Positions 1 to 8,070 of a stretch of 64,000 nucleotides of DNA are shown piece by piece (the stretch's first letter is position 1; every line of letters starts with the position of its first letter). The DNA lies in assembly GCF_023544445.1 (NCBI RefSeq), contig NZ_JALPVJ010000034.1, positions 1 to 64,000 of the forward strand, given 5' to 3'. Source of the DNA: Actinoplanes sp. M2I2 (lineage in GTDB: Bacteria; Actinomycetota; Actinomycetes; Mycobacteriales; Micromonosporaceae). The notes below the pieces were generated by a model that was given only the letters and a program-made list of their open reading frames with translations, was not told the DNA's origin and ran no database searches. A program made the translations under genes and the position numbers.

Positions 1-114
1 GTCAAACGCGCCATCAGCAAATACAACGCCCGCGGCCCGAACATCGACCGCGCCACCTACCAAGCCACGATAGAGATCAACATCCTGGCCTTGACACCAA
101 CCACCCAGCCCTAA
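1..114 (+). CDS. C-terminal end of a transposase-like protein (partial)
   Basis: An open frame enters from the left edge and ends at TAA (112-114), giving the last 37 residues of a protein. The tail is basic and then mixed (KRAISKYNARGPNIDRATYQ). It reminds me of the C-terminus of actinobacterial DDE transposases, but the fragment is too short to assign a family. A hairpin follows directly. Real coding is likely because the frame is open and the hairpin sits right after the stop; the function is a weak guess. Confidence 0.35.
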   Translation, partial: VKRAISKYNARGPNIDRATYQATIEINILALTPTTQP

Positions 115-120
115 CTGAAC

Positions 121-143
121 GGCGTTGCTTCTAGAACAACGCC
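121..143 (+). terminator. Stem-loop after the partial left-edge gene
   Basis: GGCGTTG (121-127) is repeated inverted as CAACGCC (137-143), with the palindrome TTCTAGAA inside the loop. It lies 7 bases after the stop of the left-edge gene. There is no T-tract, so it is only a probable terminator. Confidence 0.4.
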
Positions 144-193
144 GATGGCGGGGACCCGGCCGGGCTCCCCGCCATCGCCGTCCGCCCCGCCGA

Positions 194-1570
194 TCAGGCC
201 GGGCCGGCGGATTCGGGCGCAATCGGGACCGCTGTCCAGTCGGGTGGGTCGGCCGGGTGGAGCCGGGCGTCGTCGACGGCGAAGGTGTGCACCCGCCCGG
301 GCCCGGTGGTGGGCCCTTCGAATCGGACCGTGACCCGGCTCAGACCGCTGCCCCACACCCAGCCGGCCCCGTGCTCGTCATGGTGGACGTCCTGCCCGGG
401 ACGCCACAGGGCCGTGACCGGATCGGCCGCCGCGACCGGCGCCGGTTCCGGGCCCGCATCCTCCGGCACACCGCCTTCAGGCTCCGGCGGCGCGGCCGCG
501 CTGAACAGGTCGTCCTGCGCGAAGTCGGTCAGCGTGGTGACGCCGACGCCCAGCAGGCGGATGCCGGAGGAGGTGTCGACGTCGGTGAGCAACCGGCGGG
601 CCAGCTGAGCGATCGGCCGGGGATTGTCGGTGGGCTGGTCGCGGGTGGCCGAACGGGTGATCGTGGTGAAGTCGTGGTGGCGGATCTTGACCGTGACGGT
701 GCGCCCGGAGAGGCCGGCGGTTCGCAGCCGGCCACCCACGCGGGCGGCAAGCAGGTCGATCTCCTGGTTCAGGCGGGTGCGGTCGGTCAGGTCGACGCTG
801 AAGGTCTCCTCGGCCGACACCGATTTGGCTTCGCGTTCGGTCACGATGCCGCGGTCGTCGTCGGCGCGGGCCAACCGGTAGAGGCCGGCGCCGTGGGCCT
901 GGCCGAACCACTCGAGCAGGTCGGGCAGCGGCACCTCGGCGAGCCGGCCGATGGTGTGGACCCCGGCCCGGCGCAGCCGTTCCTGGGTGGTCGGCCCCAC
1001 CCCGGGGAGCCGGCCGACCGGCAGGGGGCCGAGGACCTCCCGTTCCGCACCGGCCGGCACGACGGTCAGCCCGTCGGGTTTGCGCAGGTCGGAGCCGATC
1101 TTGGCGACGAGTTTCGAGGTGGCCGCGCCGACCGAGCCGGTCACCCCGCCGGTGGCGGCCGCGATGTCGGCCTTGAGGCGGCGGGCGATCGCGGTGACGC
1201 CGGACGGGGACAGGTCGTGGTGACCGGGGGCGGCCAGGTCGACGTACGCCTCGTCGATGGAGACCTGCTCCACCGCCGGCGACAAGGTGGCCAGCACGGC
1301 CAGGAACACGCTGCTGGTCTTCTGATAGGCGGCGAAGCGGGGCGACAGGAACGCCGTCCCGGGCGGACACCGACGGCGGGCCTCAGCCGTCGGCATCGCG
1401 GAACGGGCACCGTACGCCCGGGCCTCGTACGACGCGGTCGCGACGACACCGCGGCCGGCCACCCCGCCGACGATGACCGGCCGTCCGCGCAGCGAGGGCT
1501 TGTCCCGCTGCTCCACCGCCGCGAACATCGCGTCCAGGTCCACATGCAGGATGCTCGGCTCGTGCCTCAC
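194..1570 (-). CDS. dinB: DNA polymerase IV (Y-family, DinB)
   Basis: Y-family translesion polymerase of 458 residues. The N-terminus has the metal-binding motif HVDLDAMFAAVEQ, and further in is SIDEAYVDL, the catalytic Asp/Glu pair of the palm. Helix-hairpin-helix (LPGVGPTTQERL) and little-finger regions follow. The last ~75 residues (WRPGQDVHHDEHGAGWVWG onward) form the C-terminal extension often seen in actinobacterial DinB. I start at GTG 1570 because the family begins only a few residues before HVDLDAMF. A GTG two codons upstream is equally possible. The gene stands alone. Confidence 0.93.
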   Translation of the reverse strand: MRHEPSILHVDLDAMFAAVEQRDKPSLRGRPVIVGGVAGRGVVATASYEARAYGARSAMPTAEARRRCPPGTAFLSPRFAAYQKTSSVFLAVLATLSPAVEQVSIDEAYVDLAAPGHHDLSPSGVTAIARRLKADIAAATGGVTGSVGAATSKLVAKIGSDLRKPDGLTVVPAGAEREVLGPLPVGRLPGVGPTTQERLRRAGVHTIGRLAEVPLPDLLEWFGQAHGAGLYRLARADDDRGIVTEREAKSVSAEETFSVDLTDRTRLNQEIDLLAARVGGRLRTAGLSGRTVTVKIRHHDFTTITRSATRDQPTDNPRPIAQLARRLLTDVDTSSGIRLLGVGVTTLTDFAQDDLFSAAAPPEPEGGVPEDAGPEPAPVAAADPVTALWRPGQDVHHDEHGAGWVWGSGLSRVTVRFEGPTTGPGRVHTFAVDDARLHPADPPDWTAVPIAPESAGPA

Positions 1571-1865
1571 CGCCACCGCACAACCCGCCGCTCCCCCACG
1601 GCTCCAGTATCGCCGACCGGCCGAGCTCAGCCGGGCACCCGGCCGCCGCGTCGGGCAGCGCTTCGTCTCCGGGCGTGATAAGAGTGAGGCTGTCGCGGAA
1701 TCCCGTCCGCCGAGGGAGATGAGGGGCACTGATGTCGACAACGATGACCGGAGCTTCCGTCCGCCCCTTGGTGACCGCGGTCGCGAGCCGGTAACGCCGC
1801 GCCGGTAGCAGCGAAGTCAGCACACCTCCCGGTCGCCGGGGCGAGATGACAGACGTCGTCGGCCC

Positions 1866-3185
1866 GTGGCGCTGTCTGGCGCCTCCGTTCGTCCCGGGAG
1901 TTCCGCTGTGCCCGCTCGTCCCCTGCTTCATGTCCGTGCCCTGTTCGACCGAAAACCGCGCCGGTCAGGGCGGCCGCCGAACGCCGCTGATCAGACCGTC
2001 GACCGGAACGTCCGCCAGCTGAGCTGGTTCAACTTCTTCGGCGACTTCCGCCTGTACGGGCCGATCATGGTCATCTACTTCGCTCAGGTCACCGGCTCGT
2101 ACACCGCCGCCGCCAGCCTCCTGGCGGTGAAGAAGCTGTCCTCGGCCGCCTTCGAGGTCCCCACCGGGGTGCTCTCCGACCGCCTGGGCCGGCGCGGCAC
2201 GATGATCGCCGGCGCCGTCGTCATGGTGACCGCCCACGTCGGATACGCCGGCGCCCCGGGATACGGCCTCCTCCTGGCCGCCGTCGTCCTGGAGGGGCTG
2301 GCGACCGCCCTGTGGAGCGGCAACAACGAGTCCCTGCTGTACGACACGTTGCTCCAAGCCGGCCGGGAGGAGGAGTTCCCCCGGCACTCGGGCCGGGTCA
2401 ACTCGATGTTCCAGATCGCGCTGGCCCTGGCCGCGGCCCTCGGCGGCGTGATCGCCGGCGTGTGGTCGCTGCGGACGGTGGTCGTGCTGTCGGTCGTGCC
2501 GCAGGTGCTGTGCGTGCTCGTCGCGTGGCGGGTCCGGGAGCCCCGGGTGCGCGGTCCGCTGGAGTCGAACGTGCTGGCCCATCTCGGGTCGGCCGTGCGC
2601 GCCATCCGCCGTAATCCGGTGCTCCGCCGGATGACTCTGGTGTCGGCCCTCCGGTACAGCAGCGAAAGCGCGGCCCAGCTGTCACCGGCGTTCGTGGCCG
2701 GGCTGTGGCCGCTCTGGGCGCTGGGACTGTGGCGCACCTTCGGCCACGGCGTAGCCTTCGTCGGCTTCCGCATCAGTGGCCGGGTCATCGGCCGGGTGGG
2801 CGCGGCCCGCACGCTGCTGTTCGGTGAGCTGTTCGACAACGTGGCCAATTTCGTGGCCCTGATCAGACCGACCGTCGTGTCGCCCGTGCTGCTCGGGTCA
2901 CCGGCCTACGGCATGTCGACGATCGCCCAGCAGACTTTGCTGCAACGCGAGTTCACCGACCGGGAGCGCGCGACCATGGGTTCGCTCGCGGCCCTGCTCG
3001 GCAGCGTGCTCTACGGGCTCGTCGCCCTCGGAGCCGGCCTGGTGACCGATCGCTGGGGCATCGTCGCGGCGTTGTTCGCGATCCAGGGGGTGCTGCTGGT
3101 CGCCCTCCCGCTCGCCTGGTGGGTGCACACGCACGCTTCCCGGCCCACCGGCACCGCGACGGGCGGTGACCCCAAGGACACCTAG
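1866..3185 (+). CDS. MFS transporter
   Basis: Major facilitator superfamily carrier of up to 439 residues with about 11-12 hydrophobic segments. The loop motif GVLSDRLGRRGTM near residue 100 is the MFS motif A. The protein resembles drug/metabolite exporters; no substrate can be read from it. The start is uncertain: GTG 1866 gives a long basic tail before the first membrane segment and GTG 1908 a shorter one. Neither has a clear ribosome site. About 300 bases between dinB and this gene show no other coding signal. Confidence 0.82.
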   Translation: MALSGASVRPGSSAVPARPLLHVRALFDRKPRRSGRPPNAADQTVDRNVRQLSWFNFFGDFRLYGPIMVIYFAQVTGSYTAAASLLAVKKLSSAAFEVPTGVLSDRLGRRGTMIAGAVVMVTAHVGYAGAPGYGLLLAAVVLEGLATALWSGNNESLLYDTLLQAGREEEFPRHSGRVNSMFQIALALAAALGGVIAGVWSLRTVVVLSVVPQVLCVLVAWRVREPRVRGPLESNVLAHLGSAVRAIRRNPVLRRMTLVSALRYSSESAAQLSPAFVAGLWPLWALGLWRTFGHGVAFVGFRISGRVIGRVGAARTLLFGELFDNVANFVALIRPTVVSPVLLGSPAYGMSTIAQQTLLQREFTDRERATMGSLAALLGSVLYGLVALGAGLVTDRWGIVAALFAIQGVLLVALPLAWWVHTHASRPTGTATGGDPKDT

Positions 3186-3257
3186 CCCACGTGGCTGGGA
3201 GCCGCCGCCCTCGGTGTGGGCGGCGGCCCGCCCGGCCGGCCCGCAGTGGAGCCGGCC

Positions 3258-3932
3258 ATGACTGAAGGTGGAGACCCTGCGAATGGGCCCGACGACAGCG
3301 GCGGTCAAGACCCGCGAACGTTACTGATTCTGTCTGTCTCGACCGCGCTCGGCATGCTCGGCGTCATCGCCGACTTTCGCGGCGCCCTTCCGGAGAAATT
3401 GCTCACACCCTTCGCCTTCATCTGGGTCATATTCGGCGTCAGCGTCGGGTTGTTTCTGGTTTTCCGGGCCGACCGTGGTCAGCAGTGGGTGACGGCTGTC
3501 GCGGTGGTCGCGCTCGGCGCATCGCTGCTGCCGCCGGCGTACGAGTTCGGCACCCGGTTTCGCGCCCCCGCCGAAGCGACCGGCACCGACCGCTATGTCG
3601 CCATCGACTCCGATCTGGATGGGGCGCGCGTCGCCGGGTCGGTGAATCTGCGGGGCCGCTCCGGTGAGTTGCGGCCCGGCGAACGGGTATGGGTTCTCAT
3701 CCAGCCGTCCGACAGCGATTTTCTCTACCCGCAAGGCTGGTGTGATCTGTCGAAGACACGATGGGTGTGCGATGGCACGAAGATCGGCGATGAAACCGAC
3801 AGTTCTGAGCTCGAGTTCTCCGCGGTTGCCGTCATTGTCGATGCCGCCGGTTCACACACGTACGGCAGCTATGAGGAATGGATCGTCGAATGCCGTGTGC
3901 ATCTTTCCCGGGCCCGATGTGCAGGCGCGTGA
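3258..3932 (+). CDS. Hypothetical membrane protein with soluble C-terminal domain
   Basis: 224 residues from ATG 3258. After a polar N-terminus come three hydrophobic segments (TLLILSVSTALGMLGVI; LTPFAFIWVIFGVSVGLFLV; WVTAVAVVALGASLL). A ~120-residue domain with four cysteines follows and probably faces outside. A start at 3216 is possible but would add a Pro/Gly-rich leader. I do not recognise the family. It is transcribed in the same direction as the MFS gene, 72 bases after it. Confidence 0.7.
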   Translation: MTEGGDPANGPDDSGGQDPRTLLILSVSTALGMLGVIADFRGALPEKLLTPFAFIWVIFGVSVGLFLVFRADRGQQWVTAVAVVALGASLLPPAYEFGTRFRAPAEATGTDRYVAIDSDLDGARVAGSVNLRGRSGELRPGERVWVLIQPSDSDFLYPQGWCDLSKTRWVCDGTKIGDETDSSELEFSAVAVIVDAAGSHTYGSYEEWIVECRVHLSRARCAGA

Positions 3933-4020
3933 TCAGGGTGGTCGGGGGCGGCGGATGCTCAGCCGGGGCGGCCTTCCGCCCGGACGAGGGCGACCCCATG
4001 CCGCGCCGCGACGGCATCGG

Positions 4021-5067
4021 TCACAGCGACTCGTAGAACTCAACGTGGCTGCGGGCCGCGGCCTCCCAGGTGTGGGCGGCGGCCAGGGCCCGGCCGGCCG
4101 CCCGGCGCGCCGGATCCGGCTCCTTGACCGCCTCGATCAGGGCGTCGGCCAGCGTGGCCGGGTCGGTGCCGTAGCCGACGGCCGCGCCGAAGACCTCGCG
4201 CAGGACCGGCAGATCGCGCACGACGACCGGGACACCGGCGGCCAGGGCCTCCATCGCGGCCAGGCCGAAGCCTTCCTTCGTGGACGGGAAGGCGAAGGCC
4301 GCCGCGCCCGCCATCAGCGACGGCAGGAAGGCGTGATCGACCGGTCCGAGGACCGTGGGGGCGACGTCCAGCGAGGCGGCCCGGGCGTCCCACTCGGCGC
4401 GATAGTCGCGGTAGTCGAACAGCGTCTCGCCGCCCGCGATCAGCAGGCGCAACGCGGGCAGCGACGAGCGTGTCGCGGCGTACGCGGCCAGCAGGTCCAG
4501 GGAACCCTTGCGCGGTTCGATGCCGCCGACCGAGAGCACGTACGGGTATCCGGCCAGGTGCGGCGCCGCCGAGGCGAAGCGGGCGTGGTCGACACCGTTG
4601 GGGATGACCGTCGCCGACAGGCCCCACCCCGCGCGGAGTTCGCCGGCGACCGCCGAGGAGACGCAGACATGGGCGTACGGGCGGATGATCGCCCGCTCGT
4701 GGCAGGCGATGAGTTCGGGGGTGGTGAACTGGTCGAGGTGGTGGACGGTCCGCACGCAACGGTCCACGGCGTTGGCGCTGATGCAGTCCTGGGCGTGCAC
4801 CACGTCGTACGCGGAAGGGGTGAACGCCTCGCGCAGGAGCGTGATCGAGCGCCGGATGCGCTCGCCGACCGACTCGCCGTCGACGGCCGGGAACGGCACC
4901 ACGGCCAGGCGCACCCGCGGGTCGACCGGGCGGAAGAAGCCACCGCCGCGGCCCAGCGTCCACACCGTCACGTCGTGCCCGAGGGCGGCCAGCGCCTCGG
5001 CCAGCGCGAGCGTGTGCACGACACCGCCGCGGGGACGGGTCGAATAGGTCAGCAACGCGATCTTCAC
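4021..5067 (-). CDS. MSMEG_0565-type glycosyltransferase (GT4 fold)
   Basis: Family 4-type glycosyltransferase of 348 residues and last gene of the Nit1C-like operon. The N-terminus KIALLTYSTRPRGGVVHTL is the donor-domain start of MSMEG_0565 family enzymes. IPNGVD (middle) and STKEGFGLAAMEALAAGVPVV (C-terminal half) are the GT-B nucleotide-sugar motifs; E and E in the latter are the usual EX7E pair. The GTG start at 5067 overlaps the stop of the upstream hydrolase as GTGA, so translation is coupled. Acceptor and sugar are unknown. Its presence suggests the operon's product is glycosylated or that the enzyme builds a conjugate; that is inference. Confidence 0.9.
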   Translation of the reverse strand: MKIALLTYSTRPRGGVVHTLALAEALAALGHDVTVWTLGRGGGFFRPVDPRVRLAVVPFPAVDGESVGERIRRSITLLREAFTPSAYDVVHAQDCISANAVDRCVRTVHHLDQFTTPELIACHERAIIRPYAHVCVSSAVAGELRAGWGLSATVIPNGVDHARFASAAPHLAGYPYVLSVGGIEPRKGSLDLLAAYAATRSSLPALRLLIAGGETLFDYRDYRAEWDARAASLDVAPTVLGPVDHAFLPSLMAGAAAFAFPSTKEGFGLAAMEALAAGVPVVVRDLPVLREVFGAAVGYGTDPATLADALIEAVKEPDPARRAAGRALAAAHTWEAAARSHVEFYESL

Positions 5068-5888
5068 CGGTAGGCCTCCGGGCGCAGTTCGGCGAGGTGG
5101 CTCAGCACGCGCCGGGCGTTGGCGATCTCGAGCGCGACGTCCAGTTCGGCCACCGCCAGACCGGCCTTGGCCCAGGTGCGCGCGAGGACGTTGCCGGCCG
5201 GGCCGACCACCTTGGCCTGGCCGAGGAACCGCATCCCGCCGGCCGCGCCGGTCTGGTTGGACGAGACGACGACGATCTGGTTCTCGGCGGCGCGGGCGCA
5301 GTCGTACAGGTCGAACAGGCGCGACTGCCGGTCCTGGGCCAGCTTGGGGGCGGCGTTGGTGATGCTGGCCGGCCACGCGGACAGGCAGGCCACGATCTCG
5401 GCCCCGTCGACGGCCAAGGTGCGCGCCGACTCGGGGAACGTCTTGTCGTAGTCGATGAGCATGCCGATCCGGCCGGCCGGGGTGTCGAAGGCCGCGAAGG
5501 AGTCCCCGGCGCAGTAGGCGACGCTCTCGGCCGCGGGCAGGTGGACCTTGCGGTGGCGGCCGAGCACGCCCGCGCCGGTCAGGCAGACCGCGGCGTTGTA
5601 GCGGTCGGGCCCGTCGGCCTCGCAGTAGCCGACGCAGACGACGAGGTCGCCGGCGGCCGCGGCGATCCGCTCGAACAGCGGGTCGTCCGGGGTGAGCGCG
5701 GGCGGGAAGGCCGACGGGTCGGGGTGGCGCAGGTCGGCCAGGTAGCCGCCGAGCGCGGCGTCGGGCAGCACGAGCAGGCCGGCGCCGGACGCGTGGGCGT
5801 CGGCGATCAGCTTCCCGATCCGGCCGAGGTCGTGCTCGAGGTTCCGGCCGAAGTGCGCCGCGGCCGCGGCGATCCTGGTCACCGTCAT
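5064..5888 (-). CDS. Carbon-nitrogen hydrolase paralogue lacking catalytic Cys and Glu
   Basis: 274 residues, clearly a nitrilase-superfamily fold and a close paralogue of the gene just upstream. The nitrilase triad is Glu-Lys-Cys. Here the Glu position is Asp43 (VLPDAALGGY), Lys114 is kept (GRHRKVHLP) and the nucleophile position is Asp146 (GMLIDYDKTFPESAR). The codon there is GAC (plus-strand complement near 5451-5453), two changes away from Cys. The enzyme therefore cannot form the usual thioester and is probably a non-catalytic partner or binding protein. The frame is intact and conserved, and both ends overlap or nearly abut neighbours (start ATG 5888, 2 bases after the upstream stop), so it is not simple decay. 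Confidence 0.9.
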   Translation of the reverse strand: MTVTRIAAAAAHFGRNLEHDLGRIGKLIADAHASGAGLLVLPDAALGGYLADLRHPDPSAFPPALTPDDPLFERIAAAAGDLVVCVGYCEADGPDRYNAAVCLTGAGVLGRHRKVHLPAAESVAYCAGDSFAAFDTPAGRIGMLIDYDKTFPESARTLAVDGAEIVACLSAWPASITNAAPKLAQDRQSRLFDLYDCARAAENQIVVVSSNQTGAAGGMRFLGQAKVVGPAGNVLARTWAKAGLAVAELDVALEIANARRVLSHLAELRPEAYR

Positions 5889-5890
5889 GG

Positions 5891-6712
5891 TCAAGCGAGG
5901 GCGTAGGTGCTCGGCCGGCGGTCCCGCAGGTGTCCCATGTGCCGGCGGGCGGCCGTCAGCGAGCCGGCGACGTCGACGGCCGCGACCGCCATCCCCGGGG
6001 CGCAGCCGGTGGTGGCCAGGACGTCCCCGCCCGGGTCGACGATCTTCGCGCTGCACACGAATCGCAACGAGCCGAAGTGCCCGGCCTGGTTGGCCGAGAT
6101 CCACACGACCTGGTTCTCGAGCGCGCGGGCCCGGTCGAACAGGTCGAACCGCCGCGTCCACCGGTCGTCGGCCAGATCGGCCGGGGCGTTCGTCCGGCTG
6201 CCGGGCCAGGCCGAGACGCACACGATGATCTCGGCGCCGTCGAGCGCGAGCGACCGGGCCGACTCCGGGAAGGCCTTGTCGTAGCAGATCATCAGGCCGA
6301 TCCGGCCCACCGGCGTGTCGAAGGCGGCGAACGAGTCGCCCGAGGAATAGCTGGCGTCCTCGCGCAACGGCTGGTGCACCTTGCGGTGGTTGCCGAGCAC
6401 GCGCCCCTCGCCGACGCAGACCACGCTGTTGTAGCGGGTGCCGTCCCCGGCGTCCTCGCAGTAGCCGGCGCACACGACCATCTCGCCGGCCAGGTCGACC
6501 AGCCGCGCGATCTCGGGGCCGTCCAGGCGCAGCGCCGGGGGCAGGTCGGCCTGCCCGTCCAGGTCGGCCAGATATCCGCCCAGGCACGCCTCGGGCAGGG
6601 CCAGCAGGCGTACGCCGTCGGCCCGGGCCGCCTCGATCAGCTTGCCGGCCCGGCCGAAGTCGTCCTCGAGATCGCGGTCGAAGGCCTCCGCCACCGCGGC
6701 CACCTTGATCAT
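5891..6712 (-). CDS. Carbon-nitrogen hydrolase (nitrilase superfamily), catalytically intact
   Basis: 273 residues. The complete nitrilase-superfamily triad is visible: Glu41 (LALPEACLGGY), Lys111 (GNHRKVHQP) and Cys143 (GLMICYDKAFPESAR). It would hydrolyse an amide, or possibly a nitrile, of an unknown small substrate made by the operon. It lacks the CWENY-type context of classical plant/bacterial nitrilases and is nearer to amidase-like branches. ATG 6712 overlaps the preceding stop as ATGA. The next gene downstream is its triad-deficient copy, so the two arose by tandem duplication. Confidence 0.92.
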   Translation of the reverse strand: MIKVAAVAEAFDRDLEDDFGRAGKLIEAARADGVRLLALPEACLGGYLADLDGQADLPPALRLDGPEIARLVDLAGEMVVCAGYCEDAGDGTRYNSVVCVGEGRVLGNHRKVHQPLREDASYSSGDSFAAFDTPVGRIGLMICYDKAFPESARSLALDGAEIIVCVSAWPGSRTNAPADLADDRWTRRFDLFDRARALENQVVWISANQAGHFGSLRFVCSAKIVDPGGDVLATTGCAPGMAVAAVDVAGSLTAARRHMGHLRDRRPSTYALA

Positions 6713-8070
6713 GTCGCTGCTCCCATTCCCGTGACACCGCTGGTCACAGCGGTGGTGAGCTCCCCGTCGGGCCAGCGCAGGCGCACGCCCGCACCGGCCA
6801 CCAACACGCCGCAGTCGGCCTGCGCCGCGGGCCCGGCCGAGGCCCGGCCGGGGTCGCCGGTCGTGAGCATCGCGAAGCCGGGGAAGCAGGTCAGCCAGTC
6901 CCCCATGCTCGCGCCGGACGGGCGCGGCACCGCCGCCACGTCCAGCACGGCGCCGCAGCCGCCGGCCTCGGCGAGCATGCCGAGCGTCCCGGCGATCCCG
7001 GCCATCGACACGTCCTTGGCCGCGGCCGGCCGCGCCGCCGCGACGTACCCCTGCATCTGCCGCAACTCGGCCGACGTCCGCCGGCTGGTCGAGTCCCATT
7101 GCCGCCCGTGATAGCCGGGCCGCCAGCCACCGCCGAGGTCGGCCGTGAGCCGTACGCGCTGACCGGGCCGGCCACCGCCGCCGGGCACCGGGTGTCCCGT
7201 CCGGCCCAGCGCCGTCGCCGACAGCGCCGCCGGCACGCCCAGCTGGGTGTGACCGCCGAGGATCGGGATCCCGTACGCCTCGGAGGCGCGCCGCAGGCCG
7301 GCCAGCACCCGGGCAACGAAGGCCGCGTCCCGCCCGCCGACCGCGTTGAGCAGGCCGACCGGGCTCGCGCCCATGGCCGCCAGGTCGTTGACGTTGACCA
7401 GCACCGCGCACCAGCCGGCCCAGTCCGGGTCGCGCTCCACCATGGACGGCAGGATGGCGTCGCAGGCCGCGATCAGATCCGACCCGGGCACCGGGGCTCC
7501 GTCGTCCCCGACGAAACCGGCGCCCCCGGGGTGCAGCCCGTCGAGCAGGGCGCCCAGCGGGTTCTTGGTCGCCGCGGCCAGGGCGGCGACCCGGCCGATG
7601 GGCCAGCGCATCAGGTGGTGCGGCCGGCCGGCCACGGTCACCGCCCGCACCGGCTGCCAGCCGAGCCGTTCGAACATGCGCCGGAACCGGGCCTGCACGG
7701 TGGCGTCGAAGCGCAACGCCCCGGCCTGCTCGGCGGCGGCGCACGCGGCCCGCACCAGGGCCGGCCCGATCCGCTGCGCCCCGCGCGCGGCCGGGTCGAC
7801 GACCAGCCGCCCGCCCTGCCACCAGCCGAGGTCCGGGCCGTCCGTCGCGGGACCCAGGCGTACGCCGCCGAGCAACGCGCCACCGGCGTCTCGGGCCTCG
7901 AGCACGATCGTGCGCGAGTCGTCGTCCCGGTCGTCGCGGTCGCTGCCGTCGAACAGCCCCTGCTCGTCGACGAAGACCCGGGCGCGGAGCCGGTGGTAGT
8001 CCGCCCGTGACGACGCCGGCGAGATCAGGAAATGGGGCGCGCCCAGCAGCGCCGGGACGAGGTCGGTCAT
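6709..8070 (-). CDS. GNAT acetyltransferase / AIR-synthase-like fusion (MSMEG_0567 type)
   Basis: 453 residues in two domains. Residues 1 to ~165 are a GNAT fold like Sll0786 (RLRARVFVDEQGLFDGSD; acetyl-CoA loop RLVVDPAARGAQRIGPALV). Residues ~165-453 resemble Sll0787 and the PurM/AIR-synthase superfamily (GDDGAPVP, VNVNDLAAMGASPVGLLNAV, ILGGHTQLGV, AAAKDVSMAGIAGTLGMLAE), an ATP-using ligase-like fold. Cyanobacteria carry these as two genes; the fused form is known from mycobacteria. ATG 8070 overlaps the radical SAM stop (ATGA). The reaction is unknown; the domains suggest acyl transfer plus ATP-dependent activation. Confidence 0.92.
   Translation of the reverse strand: MTDLVPALLGAPHFLISPASSRADYHRLRARVFVDEQGLFDGSDRDDRDDDSRTIVLEARDAGGALLGGVRLGPATDGPDLGWWQGGRLVVDPAARGAQRIGPALVRAACAAAEQAGALRFDATVQARFRRMFERLGWQPVRAVTVAGRPHHLMRWPIGRVAALAAATKNPLGALLDGLHPGGAGFVGDDGAPVPGSDLIAACDAILPSMVERDPDWAGWCAVLVNVNDLAAMGASPVGLLNAVGGRDAAFVARVLAGLRRASEAYGIPILGGHTQLGVPAALSATALGRTGHPVPGGGGRPGQRVRLTADLGGGWRPGYHGRQWDSTSRRTSAELRQMQGYVAAARPAAAKDVSMAGIAGTLGMLAEAGGCGAVLDVAAVPRPSGASMGDWLTCFPGFAMLTTGDPGRASAGPAAQADCGVLVAGAGVRLRWPDGELTTAVTSGVTGMGAAT

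Noticed and set aside
5064..5888. Degenerate hydrolase as a plain pseudogene
   Set aside because: The frame, length and translational coupling are intact, and the retained motifs argue for a functional non-catalytic protein.
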